Shown here: piece after piece, positions 10,817 through 20,899 of the stretch
Layout: each line of letters opens with the position of its first letter
How positions within the stretch are numbered: the stretch's first letter is position 1
NCBI GenBank assembly: GCA_951640165.1
Contig: OX621249.1
Location: 8,793,001 to 8,857,000 of the forward strand
Origin: Pseudoips prasinana
Lineage: Eukaryota; Arthropoda; Insecta; Lepidoptera; Nolidae
DNA length: 64,000 nucleotides
Reading direction: 5' to 3'
Notes under the pieces: generated by a model
What the model saw: the letters and a program-made list of their open reading frames with translations, nothing else
The model's database searches: none
What the model was told of the DNA's origin: nothing
Made by a program: the position numbers and the translations under genes

Positions 10817-11479
10817 TGTTGTTGATAACCTATAATAAATTAATAAAAAGTTGTGCTTATTTTAATTTTAATTGTAGCTATCTAATATGATCTATAACAA
10901 TAATAATTAAACATGTTCAAACAGTAGGTACTAGTAAAGCGTACCTACTTATTGGTTAATACAACCTTGACTTGCGAACTGGGTCGAATACATAATGCAT
11001 TCATGACGTTTTGTTTTAGCCTAAAAGCCCCATGAGTCATAGCCTTCATATTTAATGGTGGTTAGTCTTCTAATAGATTCCCACGCTTTCTACTATCGCC
11101 TTTTGTAGTGGTATGCGAGATGTTTATACGAAGAATGTGGCATGGTCATGTTTATATTTCGGGGACAAGGATCCGATCTTGTTCATCGGAGATAAGTGTG
11201 AAATAAATAATAAAATAAAAACTAAAAAAGGTTTTTATTCACGTAGACTTTATAAAAGCAGTTGTAAATAGTAATAAGATGTTTGTAGTAGTATAATTAA
11301 GATATATAATTATTTCTAGTTACATTGATATTTCGGTACACGGATTGTATGAAAACATTTATAAAATCTATTTTATAATCGTAATGATATTTAGCTAGCT
11401 TGTAATAAGTTATTGACTAAGAGATTATGTTTAGGTTTAATTAACGAAATTAATAGTTTTAGCTATATTTTACTACATA
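10817..11479. other. no recognised feature
   Basis: AT-rich DNA with no exon or repeat that I can name. Confidence 0.4.
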
Positions 11480-11555
11480 TTGTCTGAAAGGTTCTATCTA
11501 TGTGTTTATAACGACGGTCACGCTTTAATGCTACCACCGGATCCAATGCGCCCCA

Positions 11556-11660
11556 CCCAGCTGAGAAGACTCAACGAAACGAACACAGCGGGTTCATCTA
11601 CTACCAGTTTCAACACGGCCCAGTTGAGACGGTGCGGCGAAACATACTCAAGCGGGCATG
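11556..11660 (+). repeat. 63-bp diverged tandem duplication, in frame
   Basis: CCCAGCTGAGAAGACTCAAC at 11556 is echoed as CCCAGTTGAGACGGTGCGGC at 11619. In the frame starting at 11480 this gives QLRRLNETNTAG then QLRRCGETYSSG, a 21-residue period. The region is GC-richer than its surroundings. It may be a decayed coding sequence or a transposon piece. Confidence 0.4.
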
Positions 11661-11796
11661 AACACGGGATTTGACGGGAATGACAACATTATCTTTGATA
11701 TAGAAGAGGTCTGTGAAGGGGGGGAAATAAGACAGGCAAATGGTAACTTAGTGAACCGCTGTGTAGAAACAGATGCCGTGTTTTTCCTAGTAGGTG
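11658..11796 (+). CDS. candidate exon, acidic N-terminal-like segment
   Basis: The frame is open from 11628 and carries ATG at 11658. It reads 46 residues beginning MNTGFDGNDNIIFDIEEV and ends at a GTAAGT donor (11797-11802) in phase 1. If unspliced it would stop at 11811. Composition (acidic, no low-complexity AT codons) is more coding-like than the neighbouring DNA. The phase-1 exit fits the phase-1 entry of the exon at 34670, so it could be an upstream exon of that gene, 22.9 kb away. Equally, it could be the frameshifted continuation of the 11480-11674 frame, i.e. a decayed element. The ATG context (GGGCATGA) is poor and I do not recognise the protein. Confidence 0.25.
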
Positions 11797-11870
11797 GTAA
11801 GTGTCTCCACTAAAAGCCAAGCCAAGAATAGTAGAACTCAGCGTTTTATGCAAAATCGTCTGGCGGCCTT

Positions 11871-12060
11871 ACATAATGCGCTACGGATAATGATGTATTA
11901 TGATGACATTTGACTGTCGTGGTTTCAAATCCCGGGTCCTGCCAAAAAGTGTGTTTGACGAATTTTCTGTTAGAGAAAATTCTCAGAATCAACCTGAAGT
12001 CTGGGAGCTGGCGGTATCACACCCCCGTGTAAGAGAGAGCATGTAAACCCGTCGGTCCTG
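11871..12060 (+). repeat. SINE group C-like copy
   Basis: tRNA-like head with TCAAATCCCGGGTCCTGCCA (B-box region) at about 11923-11945, followed by AATTTTCTGTTAGAGAAAAT. It resembles the heads at 40248 and 63681. Its body differs, so this is a relative rather than a close copy. Confidence 0.5.
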
Positions 12061-12069
12061 TATGTAGCT

Positions 12070-12205
12070 GTCTTCTTGTAAATACCTACTATATTATAGA
12101 TAAATTACACTTAGACACAGAATGAAATAATAGTGTTCGTCTCACAAAGATTTGTCCTGGGTGGGGATCGAATCTACGACCTCTGACATAGCAGTGAGGG
12201 TCAGT
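12070..12205 (-). repeat. tRNA-derived SINE head, antisense
   Basis: Contains AGATTTGTCCTGGGTGGGG then ATCGAATCTACGACCTCTG, the reverse of the common GGTTCGAT-CCCACCCAGGACA head. It is truncated at the 3' half. Confidence 0.6.
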
Positions 12206-12869
12206 ATCAATCTGAACATTTAAAAATTGGAAGATTAAGTTGTTTTTTAGTTTTAAGAGAAGAGGAGAGGATCGTGTGAAATATATACATTTTAGTAAGC
12301 GGTAAAGCGGTCTTGTTCCAGATTCACATATATTATAGAAAATAAATATGCTAAACACGTAAGATTTATGGCAGTTTTGAAACTTGACGTATTACGACAC
12401 AAGATAATATTTTTTTGTGGTTTTCCTCTCTATTTTCCGTATAAGTTTAGTTGACATAAGGATTAATTATTATTAAACATTCGTAATACTTGGAATATAA
12501 TGTCAGTAATCGAGGCAAAAGAAGTATGCAAAGATCGTGACAAATGGAAATCCGTTGTCTCTGCCTACCCCTCTGGGAAACAGGCGTGAGTCTATGTATG
12601 TATGTATACTTGGAAATGTGGTTAATAATATTCGCTGGAAGGTATCGTTTACTGAATAAAAAACAAGTCTTGATGAGTTTTACTATTATTAGAACTTGTT
12701 TAATGAGATCATATTGATGTTGCATGTAAGATATTACTATTTAATAACTCCCTTCAAATTATATTATTCCAGACATGGCGATATGTGAAACAAAACTACT
12801 ACAGGTTTACATAGCTTTTAATTTTAAAATGTTTCCAAATGTTTATGCTAAGAATAATAAATTTATCTA

Positions 12870-13038
12870 TCTACTATATCAAAATAAGTCGGGTTTTCCT
12901 TCCTGACGCTATAACTCCAGAACGCACGTACCGATTTCCACGGTTTTGCATTCGTTGGAAAGGTCTCGGGCTCCGTGAGGTTTATAGCAAATAAAATTTA
13001 TAAAACTTAACGCGGGTAACACCGCGGGGCACAGCTAG
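12870..13038 (+). mobile_element. short non-autonomous Helitron, tandem copy 1
   Basis: Begins TCTACTATATC after an A and ends ACACCGCGGGGCACAGCTAG. A TC start, CTAG end and a GC-rich hairpin (GCGG...CCGC) just before the end are the Helitron signature. It is 169 bp long and joined without spacer to copy 2. It codes for nothing and would depend on a RepHel protein elsewhere. Confidence 0.8.
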
Positions 13039-13207
13039 TCTACTATATAAAAATAAGTCGGGTTTTCCTTCCTGACGCTATAACTCCAGAACGCACGAAC
13101 CGATTTCCACGGTTTTGCACTCGTTGGAAACGTCTCGGGCTCCGTGAGGTTTATAGCAAAGAAAATTTATAAAATTTAACGCGGGTAACACCGCGGGGCA
13201 CAGCTAG
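13039..13207 (+). mobile_element. short non-autonomous Helitron, tandem copy 2
   Basis: 169 bp, TC start and CTAG end, over 95% like copy 1 by eye. The copy 1 CTAG abuts its TC directly, giving a head-to-tail junction. Confidence 0.8.
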
Positions 13208-13314
13208 TCTTCTATATAAAAATAAGTCGGGTTTTCCTTCGTGACGCTATAACTCCAGAACGCACGAACCGATTTATAAAGTGTAACGCCGGTAAAACCG
13301 CCGGGCACAGCTAG
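13208..13314 (+). mobile_element. short non-autonomous Helitron, tandem copy 3 (internally deleted)
   Basis: 107 bp starting TCTTCTATAT and ending GGCACAGCTAG before a T. It lacks about 60 bp between CGAACCGATTT and ATAAA, so the hairpin and both ends remain but the middle is gone. Confidence 0.75.
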
Positions 13315-13814
13315 TTGTTTTATAATTGTACGTACATCATACATGTTTACTATTACTAGTATTTTTTGCTCTTTTGTAAGTACAACTTTAACCATATTTT
13401 CATAAACACAGTGAACTTAACAATTGATTCACTTGAACTTTGATGTAATCGACAGTGACGTAATCTCGCAACTTATACAATAAAAAATCTCGTACGTCAA
13501 GTTATGCGTATTTAAACCTTTTATACTAACGTCAAAGAAGACACAGTATTAAAGTTTCCACAGCAGCGACAATTGAACTTTCGTAACATTTTGCTATTAC
13601 CGCGGCATTTCATTACAGTATGTAAATGATGTAACAATTTCACAGCTCACTATGAGCCAACAGCGAGCTGTGGCCTTTGATCCATCTCCTCTATCAGTCA
13701 TCATTTGTGATCGGAGTAGGTAGAGCTATTTGGATCGAAAGACTACAAATGTATACATTAATATAGACATGACAACGGTATAAAGGCGCTTATAGCTAGA
13801 TGCCGTTTGCGTGC
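13315..13814. other. no recognised feature
   Basis: AT-rich DNA. No exon or repeat is identified. Confidence 0.4.
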
Positions 13815-13925
13815 TTCGGAGGGCACGTTGAGCTGTCGGGCCCGGTTGTAGTCATTAGAAAACAGTCGTTAAGCCATGTCAGAGGCCTACTGTGCGGCTT
13901 GAACAACTTTCTAACGGTATTCCGG
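13815..13925 (+). repeat. 5S-rRNA-derived SINE, 3' part
   Basis: Contains GTGCTTCGGAGGGCACGTTG and AGCCATGTCAGAGGCCTACT, the downstream body of the 5S-derived SINE at 27060 and 52478. The 5S-like head itself is missing here. Confidence 0.65.
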
Positions 13926-14175
13926 GAAATCCTGAATTGTAGTAGTATCTACTTTCTGACTAAATAAAGATTGCATCATTAAAATTAATTTAGATTCTAT
14001 CTGAAATAAACTTACCGACCTTTTTCACGTAAGTTTTTGCGGTAAAATTTCAGGTCACTATGTATGCACATATTCGCATGAGTTCCTCTGAAAATCATTA
14101 ACAACGTTAACAATAAATGTATTATGTAATTCTCAGTGAACCCTGGGATCCTAAGCATGTCCATACTATTAAAAC

Positions 14176-14403
14176 ATGTCGCTAGTACCAAAAATCGCTC
14201 TGCCTATCATTATATCTATGGTCATCATTCACACATCCACAAGTGCGGATGTTTTATTTCAAAACGTGTTCTGTTCACCCTTGACATTCATTCTCATTCC
14301 CGGCTCTTATTACACGGCTCGCGAAAATATCATTTACATATGTAATCGAGATTACACTCTGCACGTTGTTGTAGTGGACTTAATATTTCGGTGTGTATAT
14401 TAA
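14176..14403 (+). CDS. candidate small secreted protein (75 aa)
   Basis: This open frame has a good insect start context (AAAACATG). The first 24 residues look like a signal peptide: K6, a hydrophobic core PIIISMVII, then TSTSA followed by D, a plausible cleavage point. The remaining about 51 residues include cysteines in VFCSPL, YICNRD and FRCVY and look beta-strand-rich. I recognise no family. No TATA box, splice site or poly(A) signal is obvious at the right place, and a 70-residue frame in another register overlaps it. It may be chance, a first exon, or a lineage-specific secreted peptide. Confidence 0.25.
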   Translation: MSLVPKIALPIIISMVIIHTSTSADVLFQNVFCSPLTFILIPGSYYTARENIIYICNRDYTLHVVVVDLIFRCVY

Positions 14404-14489
14404 ACTAGCTTCTGCATGTTTTAAGAGGGCTCTTTCCATCCAGTTATTGAAAAATTGCGCTTTGAAAAAGGACCTAATGTCTATCAGTA

Positions 14490-14597
14490 CACACGGCTAT
14501 ATATCAAGCTATACATTTTCAGCATAAGCTGATCCCGCGTTGTATAAGATTTCCATACAATACGAGGTCAGCTTATATTGGAAATGTACAGCTTAAA
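14490..14597. mobile_element. palindromic TA-flanked MITE, decayed copy
   Basis: Starts CACACGGCTATATATCAAGC after TA (14488-14489). The second arm (GAGGTCAGCTTATATTGG) is recognisable but the right terminus has decayed. Better copies are at 16911-17027 and 38148-38267. Confidence 0.6.
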
Positions 14598-15127
14598 GGT
14601 TGTTATAAGGTCACAAAATGAATGATTATTATTATTATATCTAGTACGGGACTAAATACTGGTATCAGTATCAATACACGTCACTGTTAAAATTCAGGAT
14701 TATTTTAATAAGTGGAGCATCAAAACTGTGGCGAACGTATAAATGATTTATGAAGGTAATTCTTTGGAGGTGGCAAAGCCGACGTGGATGCTGAATTACT
14801 CTTATTATTTGTGTTAGTTCATTTTTTATTTCACTTACTCCTTCGGTGTGAAATATGTATGTATGTGGAGATGATAAATGTACAAGAAGCTCTGTGGATT
14901 GTGTAGAAGTTGAGTTTGTACTGCGAACTGTCGTTTGTCATTCGCGGCGTGCTGGGCACGTCATTATGCTCTTATAACGGCTGTTAGAGGATTAAGCCTC
15001 ATTAGTTCTTCATTCTTATTCGCCGACGTGTCGTAGTAAATAGTTTCTTATAAGCGCTTTGACATCTTTTAGACGACCGATTCGCCACACATGCATCGAT
15101 ACAATTAGAAAGAGGTAACGTTTGTGA
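14598..15127. other. no recognised feature
   Basis: AT-rich with short TTA repeats near 14620-14640. No gene is supported. Confidence 0.4.
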
Positions 15128-15324
15128 GTTTGTGACGTTTTAAGGGGTAATCTCTGGATCTATTGAACCGATTTTCTAAATTATTTCACCAATAGAAAGC
15201 TACGTTATTGTAGAGTGTCATAGGTTATGAAAAAAAAAATACCGAACTTTTAACCCGAAGTATTACGCGGGACAAACGGACAGGCAGAAAAATATCCAGG
15301 AACGAAGTCCGCGGGGACTGCTAG
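15128..15324 (+). mobile_element. Helitron 3' portion
   Basis: Ends AACGAAGTCCGCGGGGACTGCTAG before T, a CTAG terminus behind a GC-rich hairpin. It is a different subfamily from 12870. The 5' end was not located with confidence. Confidence 0.55.
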
Positions 15325-16141
15325 TATGCTATAAGGTTGGATAGTAAGCGGTTAATGTAGCTTAGACGCGTATCGACCTGTCACCGATGAGCACTGGTGA
15401 CCTTACTCACACACAGACACAATATTTACATTATTAATGTTATTACCTGTAATGTATTCTGAGTAAGAACGCTAAACTTTACCTCGCTAAGATGTTGTTA
15501 CCGCTTCCCTAAGGATCATGTACTCGAGAGTACCTATGGTTGCGGTAGCATTTGATCCTTTAATCCACTTGTTACTAGAGTACTTTATAAGGGACAGCAG
15601 ACTAGCTGAAGCAAAACTCATACTGTCTGTAATACCTAAGTTAATTATATGCATAATTCAAACAACGTGACCTATTTCCTTAGTATAGCCCACTTTTGTT
15701 CTGTACTGGCATGAGGCGGATCTCAGGGCACCGACATTAGGTATAGCACTCGGGGGACAGCCGGGAATTGATTTCGACGCCATGCGCCAGTCGGGAAAAA
15801 TGAACAACACAAAATAATATATGTATAAATGGCAAACATATATCGGCGGGTTAGGAGCTGTAGCGACCATAAAGTAGCGTGTAGGTCGGGTTGTCGGCCG
15901 GCAGACAATTTATAGCCATTTGACACTGGACGCGTGTTTCGCGCATCGCTATCCCTCTCCCCACTTACCCACTTATAATCTATTTTTATTGTGCGAATTT
16001 GGGGAACGGCCGGAGTTGGTTGTTTTTATACATTTCGTTTACTACATAGGAGACTTTTACTACTGAAAATAAAATAAAAAAACAATTAAACTACAAACTA
16101 AGTATCCCGCGCCAGGGCACGTACTTATTAATAATAACCTG
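15325..16141. other. mixed-composition DNA, no gene recognised
   Basis: GC is locally raised at 15715-15800 and 15850-16020 (for example TTGTCGGCCGGCAGACAATT) without a splice-flanked frame. This might be an old transposon or regulatory DNA, with nothing decisive. Confidence 0.3.
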
Positions 16142-16215
16142 GGGACATTATTCACACACGGCCACCTAATCCCAAACTAAGCTTCCACTAAGCTTGTAAT
16201 ATGGAAATCATATAT
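16142..16215 (-). repeat. SINE group A 3' fragment
   Basis: GGACATTATTCACACACGGC and CTAATCCCAAACTAAGC in antisense. A 3' piece only. Confidence 0.65.
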
Positions 16216-16274
16216 TTGATGTAGATACATATACTATCTACTTTTTTTACTCAGGAGAAACAGATAGCCAGATA

Positions 16275-16325
16275 CAGATGTTCAGCAGTGGGCGTCTTTC
16301 GGCTGATATGATAATGATGATGAAA
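16275..16325 (+). repeat. RTE-type tail fragment
   Basis: TTCAGCAGTGGGCGTCTTTC then GGCTGATATGATAATGATGA. It is the shared 3' end of the RTE LINE and SINE B, too short to tell which. Confidence 0.6.
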
Positions 16326-16497
16326 CATATTAATATGCGAGCAAGATGGCAGAGAATTCAGACTTGGTGGTAGCGGAATACGTTTTCCTCATACGTTAAT
16401 GTAAAGTCAGCGTGACGAAATATGGTAGCTGTAGGGAAGCTAATAGTTCAACGCATTTTTCAACTAATTTGTTAATATCTATGTGTCGTGACTGTAC

Positions 16498-16733
16498 ATC
16501 ATCATGTCAACCAAATTACCTCTAGTGTTGGGCAAAAGCCTGCCCAAAGAATGGGGGATATGTCATAATCGCCACGCTTCGCAGACGGGTTGGCGATCGC
16601 AGTTTGATGGTCATAGTTCACAGAAAAACGCTGCTGCCCTTTCTCTGGTTGGTCCCTCGGGACGATTTTTACGCCACCCACGGGATGAGATGGGATGATG
16701 ATATTCTTCGCCGTCACCACACAGCTACCGTAC
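16498..16733 (-). repeat. SINE group B (RTE-tailed)
   Basis: Antisense copy with CAAAGAATGGGGGATATGTC, GGGTTGGCGATCGCAGTTTG and CACGGGATGAGATGGGATGA. Nearly complete. The head GCCGTCACCACACAGC is at the right. Confidence 0.8.
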
Positions 16734-16910
16734 ACTGTACAGCGACGTTGACTGTACACCACTCGTTTACTATTTTATTAAAAGAGATGTTCTACGTAAC
16801 TTAAGCAATAACATTATAATAGTTACGAAATTCGAAAATCTGAAATATCTTGTGTTTAAGAAAGCGGTATCTCGTCAATATGTTAAATCTTGTAGTTATT
16901 TGTACTGGTA

Positions 16911-17027
16911 CGTATACATATCAAGCTCTACATTTCCAATATAAGCTGACCTCTCATTGTATGGAAATCCTATACATTGCGAGATCAGCTTATACTGGAA
17001 TATTATAACTTGATATGTAGCCGTGTG
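16911..17027. mobile_element. palindromic TA-flanked MITE
   Basis: Two arms, ATATCAAGCTCTACATTTCC and its complement ending GATATGTAGCCGTGTG, surround CATTGTATGGAAATCC. The right end is intact and the left is eroded. TA follows the right end. Confidence 0.65.
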
Positions 17028-17307
17028 TACGTACGATTTCAATCGTGTGCTATAAACATTCGGAGCGGTGCCGCCGGAGGCTTTCTTTATCCAGGCAAGT
17101 GGAGAATATCGCTACCTGTATGCTACGGAAGGCTTCCATTAAAAATAATTACTGTTTTAATAAATATACAATAGATTTCAATTTTTTTTTAACATTCGGC
17201 TTGTACAAAATATATTCCATGTAAATAAATTTAATTCAATCGTCTATAAAAAGGATAGCCTATCGAGAACGCGAGTTTATATAAAAAAATATATACAAAA
17301 AGACGGC

Positions 17308-17520
17308 GGGTTGATAGATACTTGCCTTTCACGCCGCAGGACAGATATTTGTGTGCATGAACATGTCTGTTTGTCCTCTGTCTGAGTGTAATTATCTATA
17401 TAAGAATGTAGTTCCAAAAGAAAAGTAGTATATCTAGTATATCAATTATCTGGTTTCTACAGTACAAGCTCTTCTTAATTTTGGATCAGATGGTCATGTA
17501 TGAATAATATCCCAGGATAT
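17308..17520 (+). repeat. SINE group A lacking the B box
   Basis: Runs from CTTGCCTTTCACGCCGCAG straight into GACAGATATTTGTGTGCATG. About 25 bp holding the GGTTCGATTCC B box are missing. The rest of the element through GGATCAGATGG is present. Confidence 0.75.
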
Positions 17521-17589
17521 TATTATTACATTCGTTGAGGCGCTGAAAACTAGTCATTCTATAGATGAGTGATCGACGAAGGGGTTCAA

Positions 17590-17735
17590 ATTTTGAGCAT
17601 CTTCGTGCTTAGGAGGGCACGTGAAGGTATCGATATTGTATATGAATATTATATTATCGTAAGGTATCTATAACAGTCGTTAAACTATGTCAGGGGCCTA
17701 TTCCCAAGCCCTCTCCATACGATAAAAGAGCATCC
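17590..17735 (+). repeat. 5S-rRNA-derived SINE fragment, decayed
   Basis: CATCTTCGTGCTTAGGAGGG and AGTCGTTAAACTATGTCAGG match the body of that SINE. About 60 bp of unrelated AT-rich sequence sits between them. Confidence 0.5.
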
Positions 17736-17827
17736 TTTTTCATGAAGACGGTTAAGTATAAGTACTAAACTTACATGTAAACGCTTGTTAGTGAGTTGTG
17801 TCAGAAATCCGCCAGTGTGTGGCGCGC

Positions 17828-17866
17828 ATATAAATGGTTTGAGTACCAGCGACGGGCGTGCTCAGA
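17828..17866 (+). promoter_or_regulatory. candidate core promoter (TATA box plus initiator)
   Basis: ATATAAAT at 17828-17835 is followed by an initiator-like CTCAGACAG with its A at 17864, 35 bp after the first T of TATAAA. This is just beyond the usual TATA-initiator spacing. The start codon of the signal-peptide exon follows 28 bp later. Confidence 0.5.
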
Positions 17867-17891
17867 CAGACCTCGGATAGACGATGATTAT

Positions 17892-17968
17892 ATGGAAATT
17901 TCGAGACGTACTTGTGTTTTGTGTTTGATGGCCTTTTTGACTTCAACATTTGCTGGATTTTGCAATGT
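17892..17968 (+). CDS. candidate first coding exon with signal peptide
   Basis: From the ATG at 17892 the frame reads 25 residues beginning MEISRRTCVLCLMAFLTS and then FAGFCN. This is a basic start, a hydrophobic core and small residues near a likely cleavage site, a textbook secretory signal. The frame then meets a GTAAGC donor at 17969 (phase 2 exit). A weaker GTGTAA donor at 17967 would exit in phase 0. If not spliced, TAA ends it directly, which makes splicing the only sensible reading. A TATA box and initiator sit 30-65 bp upstream. An ATG at 17884 opens a 14-codon overlapping upstream frame that may damp translation. No downstream exon of this gene could be identified. Its phase does not fit the exon at 34670 without an intermediate exon, so it may be a separate secreted or membrane protein gene. 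Confidence 0.5.
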
Positions 17969-17969
17969 G

Positions 17970-18257
17970 TAAGCGACGTTGAACGCCAGTGTAATTTTAT
18001 TTGTTATGTTGCCTACCATCACTGTCAATTGTAAGTTACCACATATGTTTGGTAACTCATTTGTCGGTAACGTTCAAAAGTGCATTAATGGATTAAAGTG
18101 AGATTCTTGGCAGTGTTTCTCGGTTGCTCATAGTCAGATCGATTTTTTACGACACATGAGAACTAGTTATATAATTTAATTACGCCAATAGCCGATGATT
18201 TTTATACAAACGTTTGAACCGGTTTTCCTAATCCAATTATATGTATATACATATTCC
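17970..18257. other. putative intron start, no recognised feature
   Basis: DNA downstream of the GTAAGC donor, with no clear exon or repeat. Confidence 0.35.
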
Positions 18258-18295
18258 TGTGTACAACAATGTAGGAATATACATTGTTGTACACA
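18258..18295. repeat. perfect 16-bp hairpin
   Basis: TGTGTACAACAATGTA (18258-18273) and its exact complement (18280-18295) around a 6-nt loop. Confidence 0.75.
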
Positions 18296-18408
18296 CATTA
18301 TCTTCATTGTGGGTACTTTACACGCGAAGTGAAGTTGAGGAAAAAAGAGGATAGAAAGTATCTTTTGAAGTAGTAGTAGTAGTTTTAAGTAGAAGTATAA
18401 TAAAATAT

Positions 18409-18482
18409 ACATTTACGTTCAAAATCGAATCGTGGCGAATATACAATAATAATCGTGTCGATTTGATTTTGAACGTAAATGT
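18409..18482. repeat. 24-bp inverted repeat (small MITE-like foldback)
   Basis: Arms 18409-18432 and 18459-18482 (ACATTTACGTTCAAAATCGA outermost) differ at one position. Weaker complementarity extends another 15 bp outward (TATAATAAA / TTTATTATA). Confidence 0.7.
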
Positions 18483-19007
18483 AAATTTATTATATTTCTT
18501 GATCTAAAAGGAACATACTTAGATCCAAAATGTGAATAACTGCTACTGGACTTAAGAACATGACTTTTTCGACTATTCAAACAAAAGAGTCTACATTTAT
18601 TCATACACTAGTGCGGTTTGTTACACAAAAGTAATTTAATCAACTTCTATCTGATATTATTTGTGTTACATATTGTTTGCGACCTTTAACATTCGAACCG
18701 CAACATTTTGATTAGTAACGAAAATTAAACATGACTTGGGATTCGGACCTTTTGGTGGAACTACAACCGCAGATATTTGTGTCGGGTTCATTATGTGTGT
18801 CGTAAAAGATTATGACGAATGAGTATTTTGATAACAAGCACTTACAGTGAACAAGAACACAAACAGGTTAAGTGCTTCGTACCCAATCGGGAAGGAAATC
18901 GGGTTTATTTATTTGTTTGTTGTAGATAGGTTGGATGAAAGTCTTAAGGCGCCGTAGATGGCTAACGAAATCAGCAATGAGATGCAAATTATTGTAGATA
19001 AGTAAAG
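18483..19007. other. no recognised feature
   Basis: AT-rich sequence without a supported gene or repeat. Confidence 0.4.
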
Positions 19008-19230
19008 GATATGCTGTGTGGTGATGGCATAGAATATCATCACCCCATCTCATCCCGTGGGGGGTGTAGAAATCGACCGAGGGAATACGTACCAGAGAAC
19101 GGGCAGCAGCGTTTTTCTGTGAACTATCAAACTGCGATCGCCAATTATGGCATATTGAATAAGAATGGGGGGATTCTTTGGGGAGGTTTTTGTCCAACAG
19201 TAGATGTATTTTGGCTGACATGATGATGAA
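19008..19230 (+). repeat. SINE group B (RTE-tailed)
   Basis: Head ATGCTGTGTGGTGATGGCAT, body CATCACCCCATCTCATCCCG and AACTGCGATCGCCAATTATG, tail GGCTGACATGATGATGA. About 25 bp are deleted after the CGATCGCCAA block. Confidence 0.85.
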
Positions 19231-20899
19231 AGGATATCAGAGAGTAAATGTCTAAGTGGCTGTACAACGTTTATTAGTACCTATTGAAGAAAGAAGCAGA
19301 TGAACAAGATGTTTTTTTTTACTGATTATTGCTATACTGAAACTATGCTTATACCCACCCCACACAACAGTTATATTCTCAAGCTGATTCCGACAAACGA
19401 TCTGGTCCATTATTATCCCCGCAAATATGTTCAACGCTATTTACGAATCAAATATTTAATCTAATAGAATGACCAGTCACTTTTCTTATTCATTTTATAT
19501 ATTTCGGACAATTCAGTTAAAACCCACAAAATTAAAGGATATTATACGTAAAATATTAAACATTTTACGTTATTTTCAACTTTGTTTCTATACTAAAAGT
19601 ATTGGAGTGTAACCGGGTCTTATAAGCCTGTTTTATTATTTATTTGACACTTACGAGAACTGTTCGGGTTTGTTATGTGGTATTTACCTTTCTAAATTAT
19701 TCAGTCAAAATAATTATTGTGCAAAATCCACGTATAAGTTTCATGTTTTATTTTTCCTGTCAACCTTTCCGGGGTAATTAATAATTAATTAGTGATATAA
19801 ATATCACGATTTACCCGAACGAATACTTGCACAACCACGTGCGATTTTTTTTAAGACCAGCACTAGGTATAAACATCTCTATATCGCGGGTGACATTATA
19901 AAGATACAATTCACACCCAGACTCGGAAGAAATATGTATATACGAGTATAGGTGACGCTAACGATCTTCCAGAGGCTATAAAGAAAAGAGGTTGGATAAA
20001 AAGCGAAATGTACTAACAAGTTCGAGCACTCGACGGGTACGCGACTCTATAATTGTGGTGATAATTTTTGCCAATCACAATTATTCCCTTCAAGAGCGTC
20101 AACTCGCTTACACATGTCATTTTTTGTAGACTCGTACTAGGATCTTAGTACGGGGATTAAATACGTGGCCGCCGAGATAATAGCGAAGTGAACTTCAACT
20201 AATGCACGGGCTTAGATTTAAGTAAATAGGTTAGAAATAAACAAGGTCAATACACGATAATTTGACCCAAGAGATACTCATTTAGGGCACGACCAAAAGC
20301 AACCAAGTAAAACGATACCTTCGCGACAAATCAGGGGACGCGAAAGGCCTAAATCTAAATGAAGGTTACCTACGGATAATACCAAAACCTGTATAATAAT
20401 ATGTTGGTACAAGCAATATTCATTTAGGACACAACGTAAAACGTTCAGCGAGCGTAATTATGACTGGAGCTATCTCCTTTTTATGGAAGTACCTAAACAA
20501 TTTTCGTACCAAGGGAATGAAATATGTTAGAACTAGGATCGAGTTGAAAGGAACTTAGTTATTTATCGAAGAGGAAATCGGGAGGGTGTAAGGTATTGCG
20601 AATTACCTCAAGATTACAAAAGTTTGTAAGAAAATGTTCTTTTCTAACTCGTTTAATCCGTGTAGATGGGATTGGGTGTACATCACCTTATATGATCGGT
20701 TCGTTTGGTCGTGTAACTTGTTTTAACTTTGTTCATTTTGTTGGACGTAATTTTTAGTGATGGGTGTTAGTTGTCTTTAGTAGGGGATAGAGTATGAGTT
20801 GTTGATGTTCGGATTTGTTGACAAAAACATAAAGCCAGGGTTTACTATGTCTATAGTACCTAAACATATAGAGTCAGTGCTGAAAGACGCAGCGTTAGT
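19231..20899. other. long AT-rich stretch, no recognised gene
   Basis: No splice-flanked frame, tRNA or known repeat identified. Confidence 0.4.
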
